This document shows positions 19,601 to 27,525 of a stretch of 64,000 nt of DNA, piece after piece. A program made the position numbers and the translations under genes. Below the pieces are notes generated by a model that was not told where the DNA came from, did no database searches, and was given only the letters and a program-made list of their open reading frames with translations. Source of the DNA: Exiguobacterium undae DSM 14481 (GTDB taxonomy: Bacteria > Bacillota > Bacilli > Exiguobacteriales > Exiguobacteriaceae); contig NZ_KK211187.1 of the NCBI RefSeq assembly GCF_000620805.1, positions 3,002,557 to 3,066,556 on the forward strand. The letters run 5' to 3'. Within the stretch, counting starts at the first letter, position 1; each line of letters opens with the position of its first letter.

Positions 19601-21089
19601 GGCCGGCTTTAATGCCGTCCAAAATATCGTCTTGATTCCGAAAGCAGAATGGACGAAAGTTCAGGAACGACTGGACGAGAAGCTCGCCATCACCAAAACG
19701 TTGATGGTGCTCGAAGCAGAAACCGCCTTTGATTACGAGGGACATCTTCAATCCGAACGCAACTATCCCGGATTCAGTTTCGGAAAGGGTGTGGCTGCTC
19801 AAAACGGTGCGTTGCGTCGAACGATTGATGTACGTGAAGACGGCACTTACGACATCCAACTGAAGGCGACACGACCGACGAATCCAAAAGGACGTCTGAC
19901 CGTCTTGCTGCGTGATGGAAAAGAAACAATCTACCGGCGTGTCTTGACAGCGCAGGATTTCAAGACGGCAGACATCCGAAAACAAGCGATTGGTCAAGAA
20001 ACGGTGACCTTCGATCCGTTGCACCGGGATTTTCCGTATCAACTCGAATCCTTGCCGGATGTCTACTCGGCACTTCATCAGATTACGCTGGAAGACATTC
20101 CGTTGACGGGCGGTCGTTATGAAGTTGAACTGGTGTATGCGAGTGCCGTTCCGTCACTCGTTACGATGGACGATCTGCATCAATTTGATCCGAATGAAAT
20201 CGTCACCGACAAGCCGCTTACGGAACCGGAAGCAGCCGCCAATTGTGCGACGTGTGTCTCGATCACGGACGATATGTTCAGCGGGAGCGAAAAAGACGGT
20301 ACGTATCGCATGGAATATGAAGCAACTTGTTCGTGTGACTGGTATATCTTCGCCTCTCAAAAAATCAAGGCACGTCCGAATCATGAATACTTGCTGCAGT
20401 TTGATGCGGTCAGTAAAAATGTCCGGCAACGCCACTTGAAAGTTTTTTATCTGGATGAAAAAGACCGTGTCATCGGGACTGATTTCATCAATGAAGTCGA
20501 GGAAGACAAAAAGAGCCGCTGGAATCATTACGAACAGATGATCATTCCTCCGAAAAAAACGGTCCGGATGCAGCTCCATATCTGGACACGCGGCAACGAA
20601 AAAAAGGCGGGCAGCTTACAGCTTAAAAATCTGGAGTTTCTCCCTTACGATCAACTGATCCTCGTCGACCAGTTCGTGATGGCAGAACAGACCGGAAAAC
20701 CGCTGTTTGCCAAAACACCGGCCGAGAAACTCGGCATCACTCCATCCTTGATGAATCGACACATCACAAGTGATGCGTCCCTTGGTCGTTTTACAGTCAA
20801 CGATTCGCCGACACCGCTCTTTGAGTTACGGGACGGCGTAGAACCGATGCGGGGCAACATCGCGCTGAACGGCGTCAGCCAACTGTACCGCTCGACTCAA
20901 TCAACGGCCGATGTCACCGTCGTCTTACGTCCCGTCTATTACGTCGGACTGACGGTCCTATTGCTCGCATTCCCCTTGAGCGGGTTGCTGATCTGGTGGA
21001 TGACGGGTCACCGGTTCGTAGCGGTTCGTCAACGGTTCCGCGCAAAACTGTCCTCAACGATTCGTCGCCCTAAAAAAACGAAGACATGA
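16629..21089 (+). CDS. Giant membrane protein with GT-C-like N-terminal half and large outer domain
   Basis: 1486 residues from ATG 16629 behind GAGAGGA (TTG 16626 is also possible). The first 470 or so residues hold many hydrophobic helices, beginning DALVLTGVLVLIVLYG and with short outer loops (FSDMSFGLSSNRYLEEIFG), in the style of GT-C glycosyltransferases. About 960 outer residues follow, beta-rich with repeated jelly-roll-like segments and Cys pairs near residues 1206 and 1233 (CATC, CSC). One final helix (PVYYVGLTVLLLAFPLSG) leads to a short basic tail. The layout recalls large bacterial lipid-linked sugar transferases such as the actinobacterial arabinofuranosyltransferases, but I do not recognise the family. 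Neighbouring glycosyltransferases and a flippase suggest a role in surface glycan assembly. Confidence 0.75.
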   Translation: MQTSLQSLLDAARRFGRTYRKDALVLTGVLVLIVLYGAPLLKPGMVVFSDMSFGLSSNRYLEEIFGAWNNRWSTTTLLNVARLIYIFPFYLLSLLFGASGPILIKSFIFGLLIVSAVSMFALTKRLHSVYVSPHFSFLSLVAFGLAALFYALNPWVITRIQHIYLLCGYSVFPLALLLFFNIFDPKFREQLNPNFSLSDRLSRRTWIDITGLSVVFAFMAAGIHYFFFSLIYMGIMVALIFAKTFWTRRKEQIIQPLIGFYVRSTIAFSLVFLLFNSYWFFMYVGSILTGSQASQHNINVSDTLMLFSRHSSWTNVFYLTSYWWPMFDLTTLPLSFWLGGGVILLLISLGAFVSYRQPILLFFSGLSIPLIVFATGTHEQVADLFVLFVTKTPLIGAMFRDPNKLVGLLMVSYSLLLASSLATVFNRPSKTLPLPIYRLLAIGTTVIALGLFFWPYRAVYMEGFYHPVKMPKEYTAVQKLIDGKWLQFPIADEMTQPSTGVATPTWNKNPHPDGETKATGDVHVYGSQANTVFHHEGTTQTVRYMMTFMQYLLDTGRSDQAGQIAQAFGLQQFAYRTEYTGMKERQAFNKKILATQHDLLATKQVGLFTLFDLIEPLDSRTVPQLILTPYGLERSVTFSTLDDYALGPQSILYATQAHQDGLSWLKQDDIIEMAEENDVLLSQVPEQYYWKPFEAIDSANSFLNWGKTFLANSDWRWYLRTQGIANPSFDLDFGDGIGLSFASAKINAPVYKLDQLKTKQVASFNSMLEDETFFKADNPDIVDLSPNPLSKENNLPVLHAEVAEGDPKYIWQVAKSGKLDALPNNAYRFDITASGRGVDRLHVKVRFYDAQERELNQTYVVAPRDSGDLDAIHLQGEYVTPKDAKTMRIDLLSFQRPERKTYWWVHDIKIFSFEDYMVPNTIEMTKETTRGRYAGYARVLLNQNGGQLDFEFNDQTFSVKTKQAAGAKLVWVPLGNLIAENSSSTLRITNTAGFNAVQNIVLIPKAEWTKVQERLDEKLAITKTLMVLEAETAFDYEGHLQSERNYPGFSFGKGVAAQNGALRRTIDVREDGTYDIQLKATRPTNPKGRLTVLLRDGKETIYRRVLTAQDFKTADIRKQAIGQETVTFDPLHRDFPYQLESLPDVYSALHQITLEDIPLTGGRYEVELVYASAVPSLVTMDDLHQFDPNEIVTDKPLTEPEAAANCATCVSITDDMFSGSEKDGTYRMEYEATCSCDWYIFASQKIKARPNHEYLLQFDAVSKNVRQRHLKVFYLDEKDRVIGTDFINEVEEDKKSRWNHYEQMIIPPKKTVRMQLHIWTRGNEKKAGSLQLKNLEFLPYDQLILVDQFVMAEQTGKPLFAKTPAEKLGITPSLMNRHITSDASLGRFTVNDSPTPLFELRDGVEPMRGNIALNGVSQLYRSTQSTADVTVVLRPVYYVGLTVLLLAFPLSGLLIWWMTGHRFVAVRQRFRAKLSSTIRRPKKTKT

Positions 21090-21091
21090 CA

Positions 21092-21139
21092 AATACCCTG
21101 TACCGACCCGTTGCATAGCGAGCCGGTACAGGGTATTTA
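21092..21139. terminator. Bidirectional terminator between the giant protein and the GT2 gene
   Basis: AAATACCCTGTACCG (21092-21106) pairs exactly with CGGTACAGGGTATTT (21125-21139), overlapping the stop codon of the minus-strand gene. Confidence 0.85.
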
Positions 21140-22291
21140 ACGATGGCGTCGATACAAAGCAATCATCGTCTTTAAAAAAGCAATCGAGTCCTTGACCAGA
21201 TTGACGTGTGATCCTTCCCGCTCGATACAGGTCACAGGCTGTTGGAACACACGCAACCGCTCTTTTTTCGCGGCATACATCAATTCCAGATCAATCGCCA
21301 GACCACTCTCGACGTTTAAATACGGCAGGATCCGCGGGACGACACGACGATTGATGATTTTTAGACCGGTCTGTGAATCCGTCACCCCTTTTGGTAAAAA
21401 GGTCCGTGTCAGATTCCGTTTGGCAAAACTGAGCAAACGCCGGACAAGACCGCGGTCTTCGATCGTCAGGTCCTTCGTTCCGATGACGATATCATAATAA
21501 TCGTTTTGGGCAATCGTCAACAGACGGGCGATGTCTTCTGTCTTAAACGAATTGTCGGCATCGACGAACACGTAATAATCACTCGAGATATTTTTCATCC
21601 CTTCGATGAAAAGTCCCGCTTTCCGAGTATTCCGTTCCACCTGATGGACTTCCAGATATCCGACTGTAAACAGTGTATCCGTCGCTTCCATGACGATGGA
21701 CCGGTAGTCATGTAACAACGCCTTTGAACGGTCGGAAGAGGCATCATCAAAGAAGTTGATCGAGGCATGAATGTAATCTTCACTGATCAGCTCTGCCAAG
21801 GCTTCTAAAAATTGTTTTACATGCATAAAACGTTTCTCTTCGTTAAATATTGGTAATATAAAGGCTATAGTGTCTTTTAAAATGGGATATTCAGGATGGA
21901 TGATATGTTGGATTTCAGCAAACAGTTCATTCGGGTAGCCCGCCCGGTAGGAAAAGGTGCGTAAAATGCCGTCCCCTTTTACTGCTTCGTAGGGGAAATC
22001 CCCTTTCATCCGCACGACATCTTTGATCAGCAGAATTTTGGCGCGCGAACGGATACTGCGGATTTGATTCACGATTTTCAACTCGTCTTCACGCGTCTGA
22101 TAGTCGACGACATACAACTTGATATCATGTTCACCTTCCGCACTCTGCACTTCTGTAATGGCAATTTGTTCAAATGAAGCAGGACATTTACCAGGTTGTG
22201 TATAAAAGAGTACAGGATAATAGGAAATCAGGGTTTCGTAAGGAATGTTCCGTCCGTGGTCCGTAAAGACTGCGATATGACCTTGATTCAT
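21137..22291 (-). CDS. Family 2 glycosyltransferase with an N-terminal receiver-like extension
   Basis: 384 residues. The GT2 domain begins near residue 140: TIAFILPIFNEE, then DDASSD, the metal-binding DxD in YYVFVDADNSF and GVTDSQTGLKIINRR, the typical closing motif of polyprenol-phosphate sugar transferases (DPM1/ALG5-like). It should transfer an NDP-sugar to a lipid carrier. The first 135 residues are extra: strands and helices such as IKLYVVDYQ (Asp 63), KILLIKD and a later GDGILR resemble a degenerate response-regulator receiver. There is no membrane helix at the C-terminus. It is divergent from the flippase operon with a 50-bp gap. Confidence 0.8.
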   Translation of the reverse strand: MNQGHIAVFTDHGRNIPYETLISYYPVLFYTQPGKCPASFEQIAITEVQSAEGEHDIKLYVVDYQTREDELKIVNQIRSIRSRAKILLIKDVVRMKGDFPYEAVKGDGILRTFSYRAGYPNELFAEIQHIIHPEYPILKDTIAFILPIFNEEKRFMHVKQFLEALAELISEDYIHASINFFDDASSDRSKALLHDYRSIVMEATDTLFTVGYLEVHQVERNTRKAGLFIEGMKNISSDYYVFVDADNSFKTEDIARLLTIAQNDYYDIVIGTKDLTIEDRGLVRRLLSFAKRNLTRTFLPKGVTDSQTGLKIINRRVVPRILPYLNVESGLAIDLELMYAAKKERLRVFQQPVTCIEREGSHVNLVKDSIAFLKTMIALYRRHR

Positions 22292-22341
22292 ACTGATTCA
22301 TCCTTTCCGTATCATTCAAACGATTGATGGGAGGTGTTCCG

Positions 22342-23529
22342 ATGACTGGTTTTCTAAACCGTCATGCGGTAATTTTGATTTTTCCGGTTCTCGATATTTT
22401 ATTGAACATCGTCAACTATGCCTATCACTTGTTGTTAGCCCGTCAATTATCAAGTGTCGACTATGGATTTTTAAACGGTTATCTCGCTTTACTGGGTCTG
22501 CTTCTGATCATCGGAAGCGCCTTGCAGTGGACGGTCACACGCGATCTCAGTCAACATTTAACGAATCATTATCGTGTTTTACGAAACCGGTTGTTGGCTG
22601 TCGTCGGAGTCATTTTACTTATCTTACTGTATGTCTTACCTAACCTTCTACCTTTTACCAGAATAAACCTTCTTCTTGTTGTGCTTACAGTCTTCTTCCA
22701 TATCTTATTATCTTTCCGGCGTGGTGTCATTCAAGCGCAAGAACGTTTTTACGCCCTGAACCTTTCGTATTATGTTGAATCGTTAACAAAAGTGATGGCC
22801 ACCTGGTTCTTGCTTCAGTATACGAATGTGACGCTTGCCTTAACCTTTATCTTGATCGGGATGCTGATGGCTTATCTTGTCAGCCTGCTTCAGACACCGT
22901 TCCCAGAGAGTACCGGTCCAACCCGGTGGCACGGTTTGACACATATGATTCACACCCAAGTCGTCATGACCCTCTTCTTTACACTCGACAGCCTGCTCGT
23001 GACACGGTTTTTCCCGACATTTGCCGGCGACTATTCCGTCGCCTTGCGGTTCGGTCAGTTGTTGTTGTTTGTCGCCCTTTCCTTATCGCAGCTTCTTTTA
23101 CCGCGCCTTAGCAGCCTTAATCACCAACAGTCCTTTCACATTTGGGAACGTAAGTTGTACCTGTTTCTATTAAGTGGTCTTGCCTGTGCCGTCCTCTTTT
23201 ACGTCACAGTGGTCCCGTATCTCATTCCCTGGTTATTCGGATCCGGTTATGACTTAGCCGGACAGTATGTCAAATACATGGTGCTCGTCTACGCCGGCAT
23301 CACCCTGATCCAGTACGAAGCACTTGTCCAATTTTCGCTGCACCGGACAAGCTATCTGAAATGGTTCTGGGGGATTCTCGTCTTATTGGTCCTCTCCCTT
23401 ATGTTCGTCCGCCAAACGGTTGAAATTTGGTTGACCGGGCAAGCGGTCGTCTTGTTAGGAAGTGCCTTTGTCCTGAGATTCATTTTGCCAAAACAGCGAT
23501 TGATTGCGAAAAAGGAGGAGCATTTATGA
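22342..23529 (+). CDS. Polysaccharide flippase-like membrane protein (MOP superfamily)
   Basis: 395 residues with about 12 hydrophobic helices. The first helices (NYAYHLLLARQLSSVDYGFLNGYLALLGLL) match oligosaccharide flippases of the Wzx/MviN group, in which the ARxLsxxdYG motif is common. It probably moves lipid-linked oligosaccharides across the membrane. The frame opens at 22324, but ATG 22342 has GGGAGGTG five bases ahead. It starts an operon with two glycosyltransferases; its TGA overlaps the next ATG. Confidence 0.8.
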   Translation: MTGFLNRHAVILIFPVLDILLNIVNYAYHLLLARQLSSVDYGFLNGYLALLGLLLIIGSALQWTVTRDLSQHLTNHYRVLRNRLLAVVGVILLILLYVLPNLLPFTRINLLLVVLTVFFHILLSFRRGVIQAQERFYALNLSYYVESLTKVMATWFLLQYTNVTLALTFILIGMLMAYLVSLLQTPFPESTGPTRWHGLTHMIHTQVVMTLFFTLDSLLVTRFFPTFAGDYSVALRFGQLLLFVALSLSQLLLPRLSSLNHQQSFHIWERKLYLFLLSGLACAVLFYVTVVPYLIPWLFGSGYDLAGQYVKYMVLVYAGITLIQYEALVQFSLHRTSYLKWFWGILVLLVLSLMFVRQTVEIWLTGQAVVLLGSAFVLRFILPKQRLIAKKEEHL

Positions 23530-24665
23530 AACCCCATCTCTTATTTTTATCGTGGCGTGACATCAAACACCCGAAGGCCGGTGGTGCCGAGGTCTTTACA
23601 CACGAAATGCTTCGCCGTGTCGCGGATGACTATACGATCACGCACATTTCCCCCGCCTTTGAAGGGGGACATGACGTCGAATTTTTGGACGGCATCACGT
23701 ATGTCCGCCACGGTACACTCGCAACCGTCATTCCGTATGCGGCTTCTTACTATTACAAACACGCTTCATCGATCGATCTCGTCGTCGATCAGGTCAACAC
23801 CCATCAGTTCTTCACGCCGTTGTATGTTCCACGTGCCAAGCGTGCTTTGTTCATTCATCAGTTCACGCGTGAAATCTGGCAAATCAACGTCAAGCGCCCG
23901 TATGCCTGGCTCGGCGAACAGACCGAGACGCCCCGGCTCCAGTTGTATCGTCACGGACGCGCCTTGACGGTCAGTCAGTCGACGGCGGATGACTTACGCT
24001 CCATCGGCTTCTCCAAACAACAGATCACGATTCTGCCCGAAGGACTCGATTTTGTTCCCTGGAAAGAAGACGCCTGGCAGCCGAAAGAGGCGGTCCCGAC
24101 CTTTTTATACGTCGGACGGATGTCTGCTTATAAAGGAATCGACGATGCCATTCAGGCCTTCGTCATCCTAAAACAAGAATTTCCGACAGCGAAGTTTTGG
24201 GTCATCGGTAAAAAAGATGAGCGCTATATCCAACAGCAGCTGGACCCGCTTGTCCCGGAAGAGATTCGGGGAGACATTACGTACTTCGGCTTTGTCAGCG
24301 CAGAGGAAAAGCTAGAACGAATGAGTCGGGCGACCGCCCTTCTCTTCCCTTCCAAACGGGAAGGCTGGGGATTGACGGTCAGTGAAGCGGCCGCTGTCGG
24401 CACACCGACGATCGTTTATGACGCCCCCGGTTTACGAGATGCCGTCCAGTACGGGATGGCGGGTTATATGACTGTCGCCCAGTCGCCCGGTGCGCTCGCT
24501 TCCGAAATGCGTTCCTGCATTCAAGACACCGAACAATACGACACGATTCGTTATGCTGCCTATCGCTTCGCCCAGACGTTGCACTGGGATAACACCGGTC
24601 AACATTTTCGAAACTGGCTCCAGAACGAACTTCCACTACCTGATGTGAAGGAGGAGTATGTATGA
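23526..24665 (+). CDS. Family 4 glycosyltransferase (GT-B fold)
   Basis: 379 residues from ATG 23526, behind AAAGGAGGAG inside the end of the flippase gene. The N-terminal domain starts LLFLSWRDIKHPKAGGAEVF, where the GGAE loop binds donor and acceptor; the C-terminal half has FLYVGRMSAYKGIDDAI and the retaining-GT motif PSKREGWGLTVSEAAAVGTP with the E-x7-E spacing (Glu in REGWGLTVSE). It is a retaining GT-B enzyme likely to use a nucleotide sugar in glycan assembly. Both ends overlap its neighbours by four bases, showing tight translational coupling. Confidence 0.88.
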   Translation: MKPHLLFLSWRDIKHPKAGGAEVFTHEMLRRVADDYTITHISPAFEGGHDVEFLDGITYVRHGTLATVIPYAASYYYKHASSIDLVVDQVNTHQFFTPLYVPRAKRALFIHQFTREIWQINVKRPYAWLGEQTETPRLQLYRHGRALTVSQSTADDLRSIGFSKQQITILPEGLDFVPWKEDAWQPKEAVPTFLYVGRMSAYKGIDDAIQAFVILKQEFPTAKFWVIGKKDERYIQQQLDPLVPEEIRGDITYFGFVSAEEKLERMSRATALLFPSKREGWGLTVSEAAAVGTPTIVYDAPGLRDAVQYGMAGYMTVAQSPGALASEMRSCIQDTEQYDTIRYAAYRFAQTLHWDNTGQHFRNWLQNELPLPDVKEEYV

Positions 24666-25528
24666 TTGGAATCGCGATGTCGACGTATCAAAATGAAGCC
24701 ATTATCGAAGAAACGATTCGTTCTCTCCAAGCCCAAGCTTCACCTTTTCGTTGTATCATTGCCGACGATGGATCGACTGATCAAACGGTCGAGACAATCA
24801 GACGGTTAACACAACACGATGAACGCTTTGAGGTCATCGCGTTGCCGCATGGCGAACGCGGGATTGCGCGAAAGACGGCCATCGATCGTCTAAAAGCACT
24901 CGACGTCGATTATCTGTATATCATCGATTCGGATATGGTGCTGTCGGATGACCTCTTGAAGAGTTGTCTGTTGTACCTCGAAGCCCATCCGGATATCGGA
25001 GCACTTGTCATCCCGGAACAGGCATACAGCGACCATTCGAATTTTTTCAGCCAGGTCAAAGTGTTCGAACGGAACCTGTTTAACATTCCGACCGATCAGC
25101 TTGATGCCAATTCGATCGAAGCCGCCCGTTTTTGGCGGCTCGACGCCTATGTGACTTCGGGTGAAATTGATCCGACACAAATCAGTTTTGAGGAAACCCA
25201 ACCCACCATCCGTTACCTGGAGCAAGGAGGGCAAATCCGGCGGGCGACCTTCACTTTCGTCCGGCACAATGAAAAACAGGTCGAACTGACCGACCTGCTC
25301 CAAAAGAAACGCTATTACTTTGACGTCATGCCGACGACGCTTCAAAACGAAGACGGCGGACTGGCAAAGGCGTTGCAACGCTGGTACTTTTTCCGACCTG
25401 TTTTGTATCATAAAACGAATCTCAAAAAATACGTGCGTCATCCGCTTCTCGCTGCCGGTGTGATCTACATGTACATCCGCCTCAGCTTCATCGGAGTCGA
25501 GTCGCTTGTCTTCAAACGTGTTTCATGA
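24662..25528 (+). CDS. Family 2 glycosyltransferase
   Basis: 288 residues. The GT-A core is clear in the first 130 residues: IGIAMSTYQNEAIIEETIRS, IIADDGSTDQT and the DxD motif YLYIIDSDMVLSDDLL. The C-terminal half is less typical and ends with a hydrophobic segment (HPLLAAGVIYMYIRLSF) that may lie at the membrane. It is the last gene of the flippase operon. Its final 17 bases overlap the convergent response-regulator-like gene. Confidence 0.85.
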   Translation: MIGIAMSTYQNEAIIEETIRSLQAQASPFRCIIADDGSTDQTVETIRRLTQHDERFEVIALPHGERGIARKTAIDRLKALDVDYLYIIDSDMVLSDDLLKSCLLYLEAHPDIGALVIPEQAYSDHSNFFSQVKVFERNLFNIPTDQLDANSIEAARFWRLDAYVTSGEIDPTQISFEETQPTIRYLEQGGQIRRATFTFVRHNEKQVELTDLLQKKRYYFDVMPTTLQNEDGGLAKALQRWYFFRPVLYHKTNLKKYVRHPLLAAGVIYMYIRLSFIGVESLVFKRVS

Positions 25529-26123
25529 CCGTTCCATTCATTGATTGGTACAAGATATAGGTTCCGAATTGCGTCGGAAACTCAAAACGGTGCAAGCCGT
25601 TCATTTCATCATCCGGCGCTTCTTGATTCGGAATTTCCAGCGCACGGCGACCAACAATCGTTCCATCCTCAAAAAATAAACAATAAGGACGATTGGCATT
25701 GGTTAAAATCCCGTTAAACATGACACCGATATTGTTTTTCCGGTGTTTCGTCTCCACCACTTCCGCTCCGATTTTTTTCATGATCCGAAGAATCGTTTCG
25801 TCAACTTTCAACGGTTTCGTCATCAAGCGGCTGATGTTGCCCGAATTGACGGCAGCGAGCAACGTATGCAATTGCATGTAATCCGTCAGAACAATTTGTT
25901 TGGTCAACGGGTACAAGCGCGTGACCTTTTTCAGCAGTTCAACCCCATCGAGTTGCGGCAAGCGTAATTCAGTCACGATGACATCCACGTCTTGTGCTTC
26001 GAGGACCGATAAAGCTTCTTCTGCCGAGGCGGCTTCTGCTACTTCTTGATTCTGTTCCAGTAACTTCCGTTGCAAAATCTTTCTTGTCGGCTCGTGCGCA
26101 TCAACTAATAAGTACAGTGCCAT
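25512..26123 (-). CDS. Receiver-domain protein with Glu in place of the phosphorylated Asp
   Basis: 203 residues from ATG 26123 (GGAGG ten bases ahead; the open frame to 26276 runs into the next promoter). Residues 1-120 follow the response-regulator receiver: first acid Asp 8 (LLVDAHE), Thr 80 in QIVLTDY and Lys 103 in MTKPLK are kept, but the acceptor position in VIVTELRLPQLDG is Glu 52, a change often linked to a constantly active state. The remaining 80 residues (FNGILTNANRPYCLFFEDG...) are not a known DNA-binding or enzymatic output domain. It sits within the glycan region, back to back with the pyrophosphorylase gene. Confidence 0.8.
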   Translation of the reverse strand: MALYLLVDAHEPTRKILQRKLLEQNQEVAEAASAEEALSVLEAQDVDVIVTELRLPQLDGVELLKKVTRLYPLTKQIVLTDYMQLHTLLAAVNSGNISRLMTKPLKVDETILRIMKKIGAEVVETKHRKNNIGVMFNGILTNANRPYCLFFEDGTIVGRRALEIPNQEAPDDEMNGLHRFEFPTQFGTYILYQSMNGTVMKHV

Positions 26124-26155
26124 CTTTAAAACCTCCAGTTCAGAAAGGGTGTTGG

Positions 26156-27490
26156 ATGATGTATATTCTCTTATTATCAGGTGGATCCGGAAAACGACTT
26201 TGGCCGCTGTCGAACGATTTGAATTCCAAACAGTTCCTGCGCATTCTTGAAGATGCCGATGGACACAAACAATCAATGATGGAACGGGTGTTTCAACAGT
26301 TAGAAGCGAGCGGTTTAGCGGACCGGACCGTCATCACGACGACGGAAGCCCAACTCGATGCGATTGAACATCAACTCGGCACCAAGGTGTCCGTCATCCA
26401 TGAACCGTCTCGGCGGGATACGTTCCCGGCCATCATGCTCGCAACGAGTTATCTGGCAGAACGGATTGATCCAACGGAAACGATCATCGTCATGCCGGTT
26501 GATCCTTACGTCGACGCTTCCTTTTTCCAGCGGTTTTCTGCGCTCGATGCGGCCGTCCAGGCCCACCCTGACGCGCTTCATTTAATGGGAGTCGAACCGC
26601 TTCATCCAACTTCTAAATACGGCTATATCATTCCTGAATCGACAAGCACGATGTCTCCGGTCCAACAATTTCGTGAAAAACCCTCCTTGGAGACTGCAGT
26701 CGAGTTGATTGATCAAGGAGCGTTGTGGAATTGCGGGGTCTTCGCCTGCCGGCTTGACTTCTTGACGGAACGACTGAACGAGCAACAGGTGCCTGTTACG
26801 TATCAGGCATTACGAACGGCGTATGATTCGCTTGAGAAAACATCGTTTGATTATGCCGTCGTCGAGAAAACAACCAACTTATTTGTTCATCGGTATGAAG
26901 GATACTGGAAAGATCTCGGGACGTGGAATACGCTGACGGAAGAAATGCCGAGTTCGATTCATGGCAATGCGCGGTTGATCCATTCCACCAATACGCATAT
27001 CGTCAATGAATTACAAGTTCCTGTCCTCGGAATCGGTTTGACCGACTTAATCGTTTCAGTCAGTCCCGATGGTGTGCTCGTTTCGTCAAAGAAGGAAACG
27101 CCCCATCTTAAAGATTATCTTGTTGATCAAGAACTGCCTCCGCAATTTGAATGGAAACGCTGGGGGTATGCGACGATTCTTCATCAACAACAATTGGACG
27201 ACGGGCGATATGCCGTGACACGCCGGCTGCATATCCAAGCCAACCATCAGATCAGCCATCATTACCATGCTCAGACAGACTCGACGTGGAGCATTCTTCA
27301 AGGACAAGCCGAAGCAATCATCGATGGGAAACATCAATTGCTTGGTCCGACTTCCGTCGTCCACATTCCACGCGAGGTGCCGCATACATTAAAGACATTG
27401 AGTGACTTGATCATGATCGAAATCAAATACTCCATCGACTGGACGGAGGAAGACAACTATCCGCTTCCGATTTCACTCGGTTCGAATTAA
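26156..27490 (+). CDS. Mannose-1-phosphate guanylyltransferase with C-terminal cupin (type II PMI-like)
   Basis: 444 residues from ATG 26156 (AAAGGG upstream; the frame open from 25994 overlaps the divergent gene). The N-terminal nucleotidyltransferase has LLSGGSGKRLWPLSN, the pyrophosphorylase signature, with FREKP and GYWKDLGTWN further on. The C-terminal 110 residues form a cupin (HHYHAQTDSTWSILQG, VHIPREVPHTL). This is the AlgA/ManC layout; it should make GDP-mannose, and the cupin may or may not isomerise mannose-6-phosphate. ManA lies next door, so the full route fructose-6-phosphate to GDP-mannose needs only a phosphomannomutase from elsewhere. It likely supplies the nearby glycosyltransferases. 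Confidence 0.85.
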   Translation: MMYILLLSGGSGKRLWPLSNDLNSKQFLRILEDADGHKQSMMERVFQQLEASGLADRTVITTTEAQLDAIEHQLGTKVSVIHEPSRRDTFPAIMLATSYLAERIDPTETIIVMPVDPYVDASFFQRFSALDAAVQAHPDALHLMGVEPLHPTSKYGYIIPESTSTMSPVQQFREKPSLETAVELIDQGALWNCGVFACRLDFLTERLNEQQVPVTYQALRTAYDSLEKTSFDYAVVEKTTNLFVHRYEGYWKDLGTWNTLTEEMPSSIHGNARLIHSTNTHIVNELQVPVLGIGLTDLIVSVSPDGVLVSSKKETPHLKDYLVDQELPPQFEWKRWGYATILHQQQLDDGRYAVTRRLHIQANHQISHHYHAQTDSTWSILQGQAEAIIDGKHQLLGPTSVVHIPREVPHTLKTLSDLIMIEIKYSIDWTEEDNYPLPISLGSN

Positions 27491-27495
27491 CGGTG

Positions 27496-27525
27496 GCACG
27501 TATCGCAAAGGCGATACGTGCTTTT
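27496..27525. terminator. Bidirectional terminator between the pyrophosphorylase gene and manA
   Basis: GCACGTATCGC and GCGATACGTGC form a perfect 11-bp stem with an AAAG loop, followed by TTTT. Confidence 0.85.

Noticed and set aside
19446..20078. A 210-codon minus-strand frame inside the giant membrane protein gene
   Set aside because: A mirror frame of a continuous 4.4-kb gene with proper codon structure; no independent start signal.
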